A stretch of 38,152 nt of DNA. Origin: UMGS1696 sp964430105 (GTDB lineage: Bacteria > Bacillota > Clostridia > Oscillospirales > CAG-272). The translations under genes and the position numbers were made by a program. Every line of letters starts with the position of its first letter. Within the stretch, counting starts at the first letter, position 1. The DNA lies in the NCBI GenBank assembly GCA_964430105.1, contig CAYSEF010000018.1, forward strand, positions 1 through 38,152, written 5' to 3'. Of the stretch, positions 8,484-17,385 are shown in pieces. The notes beneath the pieces are model-generated. The model did no database searches and was not told where the DNA came from. It saw only the letters and a list, made by a program, of their open reading frames with translations.

Positions 8484-9899
8484 ATGACAAACCAATATGA
8501 ATCTCCTTTGGCATCACGTTATGCCTCTGAATATATGCTAAAGCTGTTTTCGGCAGATACACGTTCTCAAACATGGAGAAAGCTATGGGTATCTCTTGCA
8601 AAGGCTGAGATGAAGCTCGGACTGCCGATAACAGAGGCACAGGTGAAAGAACTTTCAGACCATGTCATGGATATTGATTATGATTGTATCAGTAAACGTG
8701 AGAAAGAAGTCAGACATGACGTTATGGCTCATGTTTATGCATTTGGACAAGTCGCTCCATCAGCGGCGGGAATAATCCACCTTGGTGCTACCAGCTGTTA
8801 TGTAACGGATAATGCAGATCTTATAATTTATCGAGATGCTCTTTGCTATCTGAGAGGGGAGCTTCTTAAGGTTGTAGCTAATCTTGCTGATTTTGCAGGA
8901 AAATATAAGGCTCTGCCGACACTGGGATATACTCATTATCAGCCTGCACAGCTTGTTACTGTAGGAAAACGTGCTACTCTTTGGATGCAGGATCTTTTGT
9001 CAGACCTTGATGAGATAGATTTTGCTGTAAAGAATATCAAATTCCTCGGATGTCGAGGTACTACCGGAACAGAAGCAAGCTTTGTCGAATTATTTGACGG
9101 AGATAACGCAAAAATAGATGAAATGAACAAGCTTATTGCGGCTGATTTCGGATTTGATGAATGCTTTGATGTTTGTGGACAGACATATCCGCGCAAGGTT
9201 GATAGCAGGATACTGAATGCACTTTCTTCTATTGCACAGAGCTGTTATCGTATGGCGAATGATATTCGTTTGTTACAGCATGACAGACAGATAGAAGAAC
9301 CGTTTGAAAAGAATCAGATTGGTTCATCAGCTATGGCTTATAAGCGTAACCCTATGCGTAGTGAAAGAATTTGCTCGTTGTCACGTTATCTTATGGCGGA
9401 TGCAATGAATGCACCTATGACAGCATCGACGCAGTGGCTTGAAAGAACACTTGACGACTCAGCTAATCGCAGAATATCACTTCCCGAGGGCTTTCTCTGT
9501 GCAGATGCCGTTCTCAGACTTGCACAAAATGTCACCGACGGACTTCACGTCAATGAAAAGATAGTTGAAAGAGCTGTTCGTGAATATTTACCGTTTATTG
9601 CAACAGAAAATCTTATGATGGAAGCAGTAAAGCGTGGTGGTGACCGTCAGCAAATACATGAGATTATTCGCAAATGTTCGATGGAAGCAACTGCGAAAAT
9701 GAAAAACGGTGAAGATTGTGATCTTTTGAACCGTCTTGCTGGTGAAAAGGAATTTGGACTTACAGAAGAAGAAATGAAAGCACTGCTTGATCCTGTTTTG
9801 TACATCGGTCGATGCCCGGAGCAGGTCGAAGCACTTATCGCTAAGGTACAACCACTTCTCGATGGTGTGAACAGAGAGAATGCCGAAATAAGTCTGTAA
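8484..9899 (+). CDS. purB: Adenylosuccinate lyase
   Basis: Cleaves adenylosuccinate to AMP and fumarate and also SAICAR to AICAR in de novo purine synthesis. The 471-residue protein belongs to the fumarase/aspartase superfamily; the signature loop GSSAMAYKRNPMRSE (near 281-295) is the SSxMPxKxNP motif with Ala in place of Pro. The histidines of the active site lie in HLGATSCYVTDN and GYTHYQPAQ. It is coupled to purA with a 7-base gap and only a weak ribosome binding site (AAAGTGAG), suggesting translation depends on purA. The purC gene acting just before it in the pathway lies 12 kb away on the other strand. Confidence 0.95.
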   Translation: MTNQYESPLASRYASEYMLKLFSADTRSQTWRKLWVSLAKAEMKLGLPITEAQVKELSDHVMDIDYDCISKREKEVRHDVMAHVYAFGQVAPSAAGIIHLGATSCYVTDNADLIIYRDALCYLRGELLKVVANLADFAGKYKALPTLGYTHYQPAQLVTVGKRATLWMQDLLSDLDEIDFAVKNIKFLGCRGTTGTEASFVELFDGDNAKIDEMNKLIAADFGFDECFDVCGQTYPRKVDSRILNALSSIAQSCYRMANDIRLLQHDRQIEEPFEKNQIGSSAMAYKRNPMRSERICSLSRYLMADAMNAPMTASTQWLERTLDDSANRRISLPEGFLCADAVLRLAQNVTDGLHVNEKIVERAVREYLPFIATENLMMEAVKRGGDRQQIHEIIRKCSMEATAKMKNGEDCDLLNRLAGEKEFGLTEEEMKALLDPVLYIGRCPEQVEALIAKVQPLLDGVNRENAEISL

Positions 9900-9941
9900 T
9901 GATATTTTCTATAAATTGTTAAAAAATTTTTTCTTTGCCTA

Positions 9942-9970
9942 TTGACAAACGGAATGAGATAGAGTATAAT
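9942..9970 (+). promoter_or_regulatory. Consensus promoter of the T-box/trpB transcript
   Basis: TTGACA at 9942-9947 and TATAAT at 9965-9970 with a 17-base spacer, a perfect sigma-A consensus. It starts a transcript that enters the T-box leader a few bases later. Confidence 0.88.
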
Positions 9971-9977
9971 TGTGACA

Positions 9978-10292
9978 AATTTAATACTTTAAACCGTTGA
10001 AACGGAGATAACGGCAATTATGCCTTTACAGAGAGCCTGCGATGCTGAGAGTCAGGTAAGATACAAGTTGTCAAATGGACCGTTGAGGGCGCAGTCAAAT
10101 AGATTTTTTCTAGAGTATTCTGCGACGCTGTTGACAGGCGTATGATTGTCGGGGGTATGTTGGTATCCTGCTAAGTGCGTAGGTTGTTTCCTATGAATCA
10201 AGGTGGCACCGCGGATAGTGTTTCGTTTTTATTGAACGTATTATTCGTCCTTGACAGAGCTTGTATTTCTGTCGAGGACGTTTTTGTTTTTC
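9978..10292 (+). promoter_or_regulatory. Tryptophan T-box leader
   Basis: A tRNA-sensing leader that stays in the on state when uncharged tRNA binds. The invariant T-box AGGTGGCACCGCGG is at 10201-10214. In stem I the context AAATGGACC places TGG at 10076-10078 in the specifier position, matching tRNA-Trp, which agrees with the downstream tryptophan synthase gene. The AGAGAG/GATGCTGAGAG elements of stem I are visible at about 10030-10052. The leader ends with the attenuator terminator at 10246-10291; the antiterminator would form by pairing of the T-box with its upstream strand. Confidence 0.92.
10246..10291 (+). terminator. T-box attenuator terminator
   Basis: A 13-base-pair stem (CGTCCTTGACAGA with TCTGTCGAGGACG, one wobble) with a 9-base loop is followed by TTTTTGTTTTT. 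It is the intrinsic terminator controlled by the T-box. Confidence 0.9.
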
Positions 10293-10331
10293 AGCTTCTT
10301 CGACTGAGATAAATCAAATTAAGGAGTTTTT

Positions 10332-10400
10332 ATGAGTAATGTATTGCTGACAAAACGATGGCGTTCTTGTAATTATGAAACATCAAGCTGTAATAATTGA
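10332..10400 (+). CDS. 22-codon ORF between T-box and trpB
   Basis: A small ORF encoding MSNVLLTKRWRSCNYETSSC followed by two Asn. AAGGAG at 10321-10326 lies five bases before the ATG, a good ribosome binding site, so translation is plausible. It has a single Trp codon in the middle (KRW) and two similar SCN segments. It follows the T-box terminator and ends 45 bases before trpB. I do not recognise a family. It may be a second layer of control, a leader peptide coupling translation to trpB, or a small functional peptide; no second terminator or obvious alternative hairpin follows it. Confidence 0.5.
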   Translation: MSNVLLTKRWRSCNYETSSCNN

Positions 10401-10445
10401 AACGTCAAACAAAAATAAACTTCAAACTATTCGGAGGAAGCCACA

Positions 10446-11816
10446 ATGAAAACAGAAAAAATTCCTTATAAAATTTATATTGAAGAAAGCGAAATGCCAA
10501 AAGCATGGTATAATCTGCGTGCTGATATGAAGAAAAAACCGGCACCGCTTCTTAATCCGCAAACACTTCAACCGATGAAAGCAGAGGAACTTGAGGGAGT
10601 GTTCTGCAAAGAGCTTATTGCACAGGAACTCGACAGCGATACTCCATTTTTTGAAATTCCTGAGGAAATCCGCGATTTTTATAAAATGTATCGTCCCGCA
10701 CCACTTGTTCGTGCATACTGTCTTGAAAAAAAGCTCGGTACGCCTGCCAAAATTTACTATAAGTTCGAGGGAAATAACACAAGTGGTTCTCATAAACTAA
10801 ATTCCGCTATTGCACAGGCATATTATGCAAAAAAACAGGGCTTGCGTGGCGTGACTACTGAAACCGGTGCAGGTCAATGGGGCACAGCTCTTTCAATGGC
10901 TTGTTCGTATTTTGATCTTGAATGTAAAGTATATATGGTAAAATGCTCCTATGAACAAAAGCCGTTCAGACGTGAGGTTATGCGTACATACGGTGCATCT
11001 GTAACGCCATCTCCTTCGATGGAAACAGAAATTGGTAAGAAAATTCTTGCTGAACATCCCGGTACTACAGGAAGTCTTGGATGTGCAATTTCCGAAGCTG
11101 TAGAAAAAGCTGTTAACACAGAGGGCTATCGATATGTTCTTGGAAGCGTACTCAATCAAGTATTGCTTCATCAGTCAGTCATTGGACTTGAAACAAAAAC
11201 AGCACTTGATAAATATGGTATAAAACCTGATATTATTATAGGATGTGCCGGTGGTGGTTCAAACCTTGGAGGCTTGATTGCACCTTTTATGGGAGAAAAG
11301 CTCCGTGGTGAGGCAGATTACCGTTTTATCGCTGTTGAACCTGCTTCATGTCCGAGCCTTACCAGAGGTGTGTATGCATATGACTACTGCGATACAGGAA
11401 AGGTCTGCCCGATGGCGAAAATGTATACTCTTGGCTGTGATTTTATCCCATCTGCTAATCATGCAGGCGGCTTGCGTTATCATGGTATGAGTTCTACTCT
11501 CTCCGAACTTTATGATCAAGGACTTATGGAAGCTGTAAGTGTCAAGCAGACTGATGTATTTGAGGCGGCAGAGTATTTTGCAAGAGTAGAAGGAATTCTG
11601 CCTGCACCGGAAAGCTCTCATGCAATTCGTGTTGCTATTGATGAAGCTATAAAATGCAAAGAATCCGGTGAAGAAAAGACAATAGTGTTCGGTCTTACAG
11701 GCACGGGTTACTTTGATATGTTTGCTTACGAGAAATTCCATAACGGGGAAATGAGCGATTATATTCCTACTGACGAAGAACTGGAATTTTATCGTGCAAA
11801 GCTTATTAAAATATGA
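10446..11816 (+). CDS. trpB: TrpB2-type tryptophan synthase beta chain
   Basis: PLP enzyme that joins indole and serine to tryptophan. At 456 residues with a long N-terminal extension it matches the TrpB2 subfamily (usual TrpB1 is about 400). The PLP lysine lies in EGNNTSGSHKLNSA (near residue 118), the phosphate loop is GCAGGGSN, and TETGAGQWG is also conserved in TrpB2. No trpA or other trp gene is adjacent, which is common for TrpB2, an enzyme that often works without TrpA and may salvage indole. GGAGG precedes the ATG. Expression is controlled by the Trp T-box upstream, supporting the tryptophan assignment. Confidence 0.92.
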   Translation: MKTEKIPYKIYIEESEMPKAWYNLRADMKKKPAPLLNPQTLQPMKAEELEGVFCKELIAQELDSDTPFFEIPEEIRDFYKMYRPAPLVRAYCLEKKLGTPAKIYYKFEGNNTSGSHKLNSAIAQAYYAKKQGLRGVTTETGAGQWGTALSMACSYFDLECKVYMVKCSYEQKPFRREVMRTYGASVTPSPSMETEIGKKILAEHPGTTGSLGCAISEAVEKAVNTEGYRYVLGSVLNQVLLHQSVIGLETKTALDKYGIKPDIIIGCAGGGSNLGGLIAPFMGEKLRGEADYRFIAVEPASCPSLTRGVYAYDYCDTGKVCPMAKMYTLGCDFIPSANHAGGLRYHGMSSTLSELYDQGLMEAVSVKQTDVFEAAEYFARVEGILPAPESSHAIRVAIDEAIKCKESGEEKTIVFGLTGTGYFDMFAYEKFHNGEMSDYIPTDEELEFYRAKLIKI

Positions 11817-11833
11817 TGATTTTTGAATAACAT

Positions 11834-11892
11834 AAAAATAGGCCGTTCGTGCCAAGGAAGAAATTTCCAAAACACGAACAGCCTATTTTTTA
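11834..11892. terminator. Bidirectional terminator between trpB and the oxidoreductase gene
   Basis: AATAGGCCGTTCGTG pairs with CACGAACAGCCTATT with one mismatch, flanked by A and T runs on both sides. It can end trpB on the plus strand and the converging oxidoreductase gene on the minus strand. Confidence 0.85.
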
Positions 11893-11936
11893 TTTTACAG
11901 AGAAACAGAAGAAAGCTTTTCTGTTACAAGTAATAT

Positions 11937-12998
11937 TTACTTTTTCCAAACTTGATCTTCGGAAACTACAGTTTCACCTGTATCTACAGCTTTTTTCAAT
12001 AACATAGTCAGATAAGCATCCTGCATCGCATCGGCATTAGGATATATTTCTTTGCCGGTTTCGATGTATTCCTTCATTCCAACAAGAAGTCGAGCGATAG
12101 CTGTTTCATCCTCAGTCATTACATTTGTTGGGAAAGGATTGCGATATACAGTCTTACCTGCAAATGCGATAGATTCAATGCCGGGATGTATTCCGTTTGT
12201 TACAGGATTCAGAGTTTCGTGCATCGGATAGTTGTCACTGTTAAGGTACCAAACCTTGTTGTCGAACAATTCTCCTCTTACACCTTGAATTGCCAAATAA
12301 CGGTGTCTGATATGGCTGTGATACTGGATTCCACAGAAATCATAGAAGCCAACCTTGCCATCATCGAATACAAAATCCGCTCTTACACGAGTTTGACCTG
12401 CGGTATTACCTTTTTGAAGAATACCGTTTCTGTCTTGTGTAACGGCACAGTCCCATGAATATTTCTTCGCACTGATCGTCACATTCGCAAGACCAACGCC
12501 AAGAGCAAGTCTTAGGATACTTATACCATGATATTCATGAAGCGCTGAAAGGGAAGCGTTCTGTATTTCGCCAAGATAGCCTTCTCTTGCGACATTCAGC
12601 TTAGCTTCGTATGTCGGATAGAGAAAATACTGTTCTGCAACCTGCATTTTAGAGCCGTGATTCTGTATCAGATCCCACATTTCGTTCAGTTCTTCAACAG
12701 TGTCAGCCGGTGGAGTTTCTGCAAGTACGGGAATATTTTCTCGCATAAGCTCAAGAGCTACATTAGCATTGTCACGTCTGCTTACCGAAACTACGACAAA
12801 GTCAGGATTTGCCGAAAGAAGCTCGTTGCGATCGAGAGTTGCGGGAATACCGTATTCCTTCTCGAAGCGTTCCTTTTTTTCTTCACTGCGAACAAGTATA
12901 CCTGTAACTTCAAATTGTTCGGGAAGAGCTTTTGCAATTCTAATGTAGAAAAGTGCACGCCAACCGGAACCAATGATTGCATATCTTATCTTAGCCAT
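11937..12998 (-). CDS. Gfo/Idh/MocA family oxidoreductase
   Basis: Cytoplasmic NAD(P)-dependent dehydrogenase probably acting on a sugar or sugar-like compound. The 353-residue protein begins with an N-terminal Rossmann motif (YAIIGSGWRA at 6-15) and the family segment ETPPADTVEE (near 93-102), equivalent to the usual EKP(L/F)A with Thr in place of the conserved Lys. The C-terminal half is the alpha/beta substrate domain. AGAGGAGG precedes the ATG. It follows the M29 aminopeptidase gene by 80 bases on the same strand without a visible terminator. The missing Lys of EKP means catalysis may differ from typical members; the substrate is unknown. Confidence 0.8.
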   Translation of the reverse strand: MAKIRYAIIGSGWRALFYIRIAKALPEQFEVTGILVRSEEKKERFEKEYGIPATLDRNELLSANPDFVVVSVSRRDNANVALELMRENIPVLAETPPADTVEELNEMWDLIQNHGSKMQVAEQYFLYPTYEAKLNVAREGYLGEIQNASLSALHEYHGISILRLALGVGLANVTISAKKYSWDCAVTQDRNGILQKGNTAGQTRVRADFVFDDGKVGFYDFCGIQYHSHIRHRYLAIQGVRGELFDNKVWYLNSDNYPMHETLNPVTNGIHPGIESIAFAGKTVYRNPFPTNVMTEDETAIARLLVGMKEYIETGKEIYPNADAMQDAYLTMLLKKAVDTGETVVSEDQVWKK

Positions 12999-13078
12999 GG
13001 TTTTCCTCCTCTAAAAAGCTGTCTGTAAAATGTTTGAAATATCTATCGAAATTTTATCAGTCGAGAGATGCTGTCAAA

Positions 13079-14311
13079 TTATTCAGCCCAAGTACCGTTA
13101 ACAAATATAGGTGTAGCAACGCCGTTTTTGTAGCCGGTGATAGTCATATCATCAGCACCGATCATGAAGTCAACATGGATCATGCTTTCGTTAATGCCAA
13201 GTTCACGGCATTCTTCGCTTGTCTTGTCATGATATCCTTCGATGCAGTCGTTAAAGCCTCTGCCGAGAGCAACATGACAGCTTGCATTTTCATCGAACAG
13301 TGTTTCGTAGAACAGTACACCGCTTTCATTGATCGGGCTGTTCTTAGGAATGAGTGCAAGTTCACCGAGCTTCTTTGCGCCTTCGTCCATAGAGAGCATC
13401 TTGTCGAGAAGTTCCTTACCGGATTCAGCGTCCCATTCAACAGCACTGCCGTTTTCAAAGCGGATCCAGAAGTTTTCGATAAGCTGACCCTGATATGAGA
13501 GGGGCTTTGTGGAAACGAGCTTACCTTCAGCCTTGCCTGCTAAAGGAGAAGTAAAGATTTCTTCAGTGGGAAGATTGGGGTTGAAATAGATACCCTGCTT
13601 TGTAGTTTCACCGCCACCGCACCACTGGCCCTGCTGAATGAGGTCTGCACGGAAGTCGGTACCGTTGGAACTCTTATAGGTGATGTAATCGAACTTATTG
13701 GAGTTAAGCCATTCGCATTTTTTGCGGAAGTTTTCGTTGTGCTTTGCCCATTCTGCGATAGGATCGTTGTCAGCATCGTCGGATACATGAACAGCATTGA
13801 GGATCTGTTTCCAAAGAGCTTCGACAGCCTGATTCTTCTTAAGCTCAGGGAATACTTTCTTAGCCCATGCAACTGAAGGAACAGCAGCGATAGTCCACTG
13901 ATGCATTGATTCGATGGCATCTCTGTAAGGCTTAGTGATAGGATATGTTGCGATGGAAGCCTTCTGAACCTTTTCCATGTTGATTCCACGGAGTCCATCG
14001 GGATCTTCACTTACGATGTGAATACGGCAGGGATATTCCTGTGCCATGAGCTTGAGCTTTTCCTCTTTCCATGCAGGAACCTTTGAAAGAGTTCTAAGTG
14101 TCTGATGACGATAAGCGAGCTTTGTGATAGGCTGGTATGACCATTCCATATCGACACGGCTTGCACCTGCACGATAGCATTCTTCAGCTACCATTGCTGC
14201 GAATTCGTGCTGATCTACTGAAACATAAAGGAGTACGGGCTGACCCTTTTGAACGTTAGCTCCGACTCTGACTATAAGTTTTGCATATTTGCGTAAAGTG
14301 GTTTTTTTCAT
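13079..14311 (-). CDS. M29-family metallo-aminopeptidase
   Basis: Removes N-terminal residues from peptides with a two-metal centre; cytoplasmic, with no signal peptide. The 410-residue length is that of AmpS/aminopeptidase T. Family features are the N-terminal GANVQKGQPVLL and the second-domain segments EEIFTSP (near 241), GSAVEWDAE and ENASCHVALGRGF with metal ligands Glu/His, then the C-terminal HVDFMIGADDMTITG. Its minus-strand promoter has an extended -10 (TGCTATACT) at 14344-14352. Probably used for peptide nutrient turnover; no peptide transporter is adjacent. Confidence 0.9.
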   Translation of the reverse strand: MKKTTLRKYAKLIVRVGANVQKGQPVLLYVSVDQHEFAAMVAEECYRAGASRVDMEWSYQPITKLAYRHQTLRTLSKVPAWKEEKLKLMAQEYPCRIHIVSEDPDGLRGINMEKVQKASIATYPITKPYRDAIESMHQWTIAAVPSVAWAKKVFPELKKNQAVEALWKQILNAVHVSDDADNDPIAEWAKHNENFRKKCEWLNSNKFDYITYKSSNGTDFRADLIQQGQWCGGGETTKQGIYFNPNLPTEEIFTSPLAGKAEGKLVSTKPLSYQGQLIENFWIRFENGSAVEWDAESGKELLDKMLSMDEGAKKLGELALIPKNSPINESGVLFYETLFDENASCHVALGRGFNDCIEGYHDKTSEECRELGINESMIHVDFMIGADDMTITGYKNGVATPIFVNGTWAE

Positions 14312-14343
14312 GATTATTGTCCTTTCTGTTGACCATTTACTCT

Positions 14344-14376
14344 ATAGTATAGCACAAATAAGAGGTGGTAGTAAAG
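14344..14376 (-). promoter_or_regulatory. Promoter of the M29 aminopeptidase gene
   Basis: On the minus strand an extended -10 element TGCTATACT lies about 35 bases upstream of the start codon, with a weak -35 (TTTACT) 18 bases further upstream. Confidence 0.5.
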
Positions 14377-14518
14377 GTGTTTTTTGAAATTTCTCGTATT
14401 TTTAGCATAGATAGTTATTTATTTGGCTTTTTATTCCGTAAAAAACAGAAAATTAATTTAATCGATTGATTTGTTTTCAGTGGGTTTACAATTTGTACCA
14501 ATTATTTATGGGGGAATG

Positions 14519-14527
14519 TGATATAAT
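14519..14527 (+). promoter_or_regulatory. Extended -10 promoter of citrate synthase
   Basis: TGATATAAT at 14519-14527 is an extended -10 element (TGnTATAAT) 53 bases before the chosen start. No consensus -35 is seen at the proper distance, which extended -10 promoters can tolerate. Confidence 0.5.
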
Positions 14528-14579
14528 TTGTTACATAATCTAAGAAAATATGACTTGTTCAAAGAAAGTGAGGTATACT

Positions 14580-15941
14580 ATGATCAACTATTCAGAGGTA
14601 ACTCCTTATATTCGTTCTTTAGCGGAGCGTTCCGACCGTGCGAATCACATACAGCCGGAAATGTACGCTGAGCATGATGTAAAAAAAGGACTTCGCGACA
14701 TCAACGGAAACGGTGTGGTTGCAGGTCTGACAGAAGTTTCACGTATAAAAGCCAAAGATAAAAATGCGGCGGGCGAGGAGATTCCTTGTGTTGGTCAGCT
14801 TTACTATCGAGGCATAAATGTGCGTGACCTTGTCAAAGGTTTTCTTGATGATGATCGTCCCGGATTTGAAGAAACTGTATTTTTGCTTCTTTTCTCTGAA
14901 CTACCCAATAAGGAAGAACTTGACAGCTTTACAAATCAACTTTCGTTATATCGTTCACTTCCGCCGTCATTTGTGCGTGATATGATTCTTAAAGCTCCCG
15001 GCAAGGATATGATGAATATGCTGTCCCGTTCCGTTCTTGCGCTGTATGCTTATGATGAAAATCCTGACGATATTTCAACACCGAATGTTTTGCGCCAGTG
15101 TATGCAGCTTATCGCACAGTTCCCACTTCTTGCTGTTTACGGATATCAGTCATTTCAGCATTACTACAATTATAACAGTCTGTTCATACATTTTCCTAAG
15201 CCTGAATTGGGTACTGCTGAAAATTTGTTGTACATTCTTCGTGAAAATGGCGAATATTCTCCACTTGAGGCAAAGCTTCTTGATATTGCACTGGTTCTTC
15301 ACGCTGAGCATGGTGGCGGTAATAACTCAACATTCACTACTCATGTAGTAACATCTTCAGGTACAGACACTTATTCGGCTGTTTCGGCAGCACTTGGTTC
15401 ACTCAAAGGCCCTCGTCATGGCGGTGCAAATATCAAGGTAATGCAGATGTTTGATGACATGAAAGCGAATGTCAACACAAAGGACAAGAATGCAGTAAAG
15501 GATCACCTTGTCAAGCTTTTGAATAAAGAAGCATTTGACAGGGCAGGACTCATATATGGTATGGGACACGCTGTATATTCTATTTCTGACCCTCGTGCGG
15601 ATATTCTCCGTGAATTTGCTCAGAAGCTGTCAGTTGAAAAGGGTATGGAGGAAGAATTCCATTTATATGAAACTGTAGCGGAGCTTGCACCTGAGGTTAT
15701 TGCAGAAAAACGTCGTATATATAAGGGTGTAAGTCCTAACGTGGATTTCTATTCAGGTATGGTGTATAAAATGCTCGGCTTGCCATACGAATTGTTTACT
15801 CCTATTTTTGCGGTAGCACGTATTGCCGGTTGGAGTGCGCACCGAATGGAAGAAATTCAAAATGCCGGAAAGATAATACGTCCTGCATACACAAGTGTAA
15901 AGGATGAAGTTGAGTACAAGCCGATGTCAAAACGTAAATAA
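14580..15941 (+). CDS. Citrate synthase (Si type)
   Basis: Condenses acetyl-CoA with oxaloacetate to citrate, probably the entry to 2-oxoglutarate and glutamate synthesis in this anaerobe. The 453-residue protein has the catalytic histidines and aspartate in HAEHGGGNNSTF, GPRHGGANIKVMQM and GMGHAVYSISDPRA. An upstream in-frame ATG at 14550 would add ten residues, but AAAGTGAGG lies seven bases before ATG 14580, so I chose the latter. The long N-terminal part before the core is usual for the clostridial form. No aconitase or isocitrate dehydrogenase is adjacent. A 2-methylcitrate synthase activity cannot be excluded. Confidence 0.92.
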   Translation: MINYSEVTPYIRSLAERSDRANHIQPEMYAEHDVKKGLRDINGNGVVAGLTEVSRIKAKDKNAAGEEIPCVGQLYYRGINVRDLVKGFLDDDRPGFEETVFLLLFSELPNKEELDSFTNQLSLYRSLPPSFVRDMILKAPGKDMMNMLSRSVLALYAYDENPDDISTPNVLRQCMQLIAQFPLLAVYGYQSFQHYYNYNSLFIHFPKPELGTAENLLYILRENGEYSPLEAKLLDIALVLHAEHGGGNNSTFTTHVVTSSGTDTYSAVSAALGSLKGPRHGGANIKVMQMFDDMKANVNTKDKNAVKDHLVKLLNKEAFDRAGLIYGMGHAVYSISDPRADILREFAQKLSVEKGMEEEFHLYETVAELAPEVIAEKRRIYKGVSPNVDFYSGMVYKMLGLPYELFTPIFAVARIAGWSAHRMEEIQNAGKIIRPAYTSVKDEVEYKPMSKRK

Positions 15942-15948
15942 AAGAACA

Positions 15949-15999
15949 GCTGTCACACAATGAGAATTTGACTCTACAGTGCGACAGCCGTTTTTTTAT
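15949..15999. terminator. Bidirectional terminator between citrate synthase and MATE gene
   Basis: An imperfect stem (GCTGTCACAC with GTGCGACAGC and further pairing inside) is followed by a run of T on the plus strand and TTCTTTTATTT on the minus strand. It separates the converging genes and touches the MATE stop codon. Confidence 0.75.
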
Positions 16000-17384
16000 T
16001 TAATTTTTTGGAATGGATTCCAGCGTCCTCTGATATAGCATATCAAATACAGTGTAAATATCAGGAGATTGTGTGCAATCATGCAAGCCCATGCCGAAAC
16101 AAGCCCGAAACCAAGCAACTGTGTACAAATAAATGTTCCGACGATACGCATACCCCACATACCGAGAATATTGTATATAAATGGTTCTCGAGTATTGCCG
16201 ATACCTTGCATCATACCTTCGAGTATGATTGAAAAACCGTAAAATGGCTCTGATATTGCAACCATTCTGAGGACTGTAGTGCCGAGCGAAATTACTTCTA
16301 CAGAGCTTGAGAATATCTTCATAAGCGGTGAAGCAAGTAAAAACAGACAGCCTCCGGATAATATCATAAGACCTATTTCAAGTGGAATAAACATTGAGGC
16401 AAGTTCTTTCATGCGTTTTTCGTCTTTAGCTCCATAAGCATTTCCTGCAAGAGTTGCCGCCGCAGTTTGCATACCGTATCCCGGAATGTAAAACGCAGAT
16501 TCAACAGTGTTTGCAATAGTATGTGTTGCGGTTGAGATTTCACCAAGTGAGTTTATCATAGCAGCAAACGCAACATAACCGAGCGATGTACCGAATCTTT
16601 GCAGCATATTAGGGATAGCTACCTTCAAACAAGGCTTGAGTATATTCATGTCAGGCTTTATCGATTCGCCTTTAGGAGATACGATCGGGTGATGCCATAG
16701 AATAAGTGTTATAACCAAGCCACCTACAGTAAAGGAAACAGCACTTGCGATACCTGCACCAATGACACCAAGATTTGCGCCTATCATAGTGAAGGATAAA
16801 TTTCCGATAGTTATTATACGGGTAGGGTATATTAACAGGAAATTCAGCACTACATTTACAAGATTTACAAGCACACCTATTTTCATTGGAGATTTGGTAT
16901 CACCGGCAGCACGTAGTACTGTTCCGAAGATGATACTCGCAGCACGCGGGAGCATTGGTAGATACAAAATGAAGAAATATTTCGATGAAAGCTCAAGTAT
17001 ATTTTCATCGACCTGCATCCAACGTGGTATAACCGGACTGAGTGAAAGTGTAACTATCGTAAAAAATATACCTGATACAAGAACTGCAAGAACGGCTTGA
17101 GATACAGCACGTGAGGCAGCTTTTTTATCATTTGCACCATAAGCTCTTGCGATAAAAGACAGAAATCCAACGCCAAGAGCAGATATTGTACTTCCGATAA
17201 GCCAGTTTACAGTAGTAGTAGCACCGACTGCGGCAGTTGCTCCTGTTCCGAGAGAGCCTACCATTGCTGTATCGATATACTGAACTGCGGTTTGCATTAG
17301 CTGTTCAAGCATTGTAGGCCAAGCCAATGCCCATATTACACCGATCGTGCTAAAATTGAGTCGTTTATGTTTGTTGTTAATCAT
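15996..17384 (-). CDS. MATE family multidrug/metabolite exporter
   Basis: Twelve-helix membrane antiporter that exports drugs or metabolites using Na+ or H+. The 462-residue length and the two pseudo-repeats are typical: the N-terminal WALAWPTMLEQLMQTAVQYIDTAMVG and LGVGFLSFIARAYGANDKKAA match the MatE signature. It begins one base after the stop of the peptide deformylase gene, so the two are translationally coupled. Substrate is unknown. Confidence 0.9.
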   Translation of the reverse strand: MINNKHKRLNFSTIGVIWALAWPTMLEQLMQTAVQYIDTAMVGSLGTGATAAVGATTTVNWLIGSTISALGVGFLSFIARAYGANDKKAASRAVSQAVLAVLVSGIFFTIVTLSLSPVIPRWMQVDENILELSSKYFFILYLPMLPRAASIIFGTVLRAAGDTKSPMKIGVLVNLVNVVLNFLLIYPTRIITIGNLSFTMIGANLGVIGAGIASAVSFTVGGLVITLILWHHPIVSPKGESIKPDMNILKPCLKVAIPNMLQRFGTSLGYVAFAAMINSLGEISTATHTIANTVESAFYIPGYGMQTAAATLAGNAYGAKDEKRMKELASMFIPLEIGLMILSGGCLFLLASPLMKIFSSSVEVISLGTTVLRMVAISEPFYGFSIILEGMMQGIGNTREPFIYNILGMWGMRIVGTFICTQLLGFGLVSAWACMIAHNLLIFTLYLICYIRGRWNPFQKIK

Positions 17385-17385
17385 T

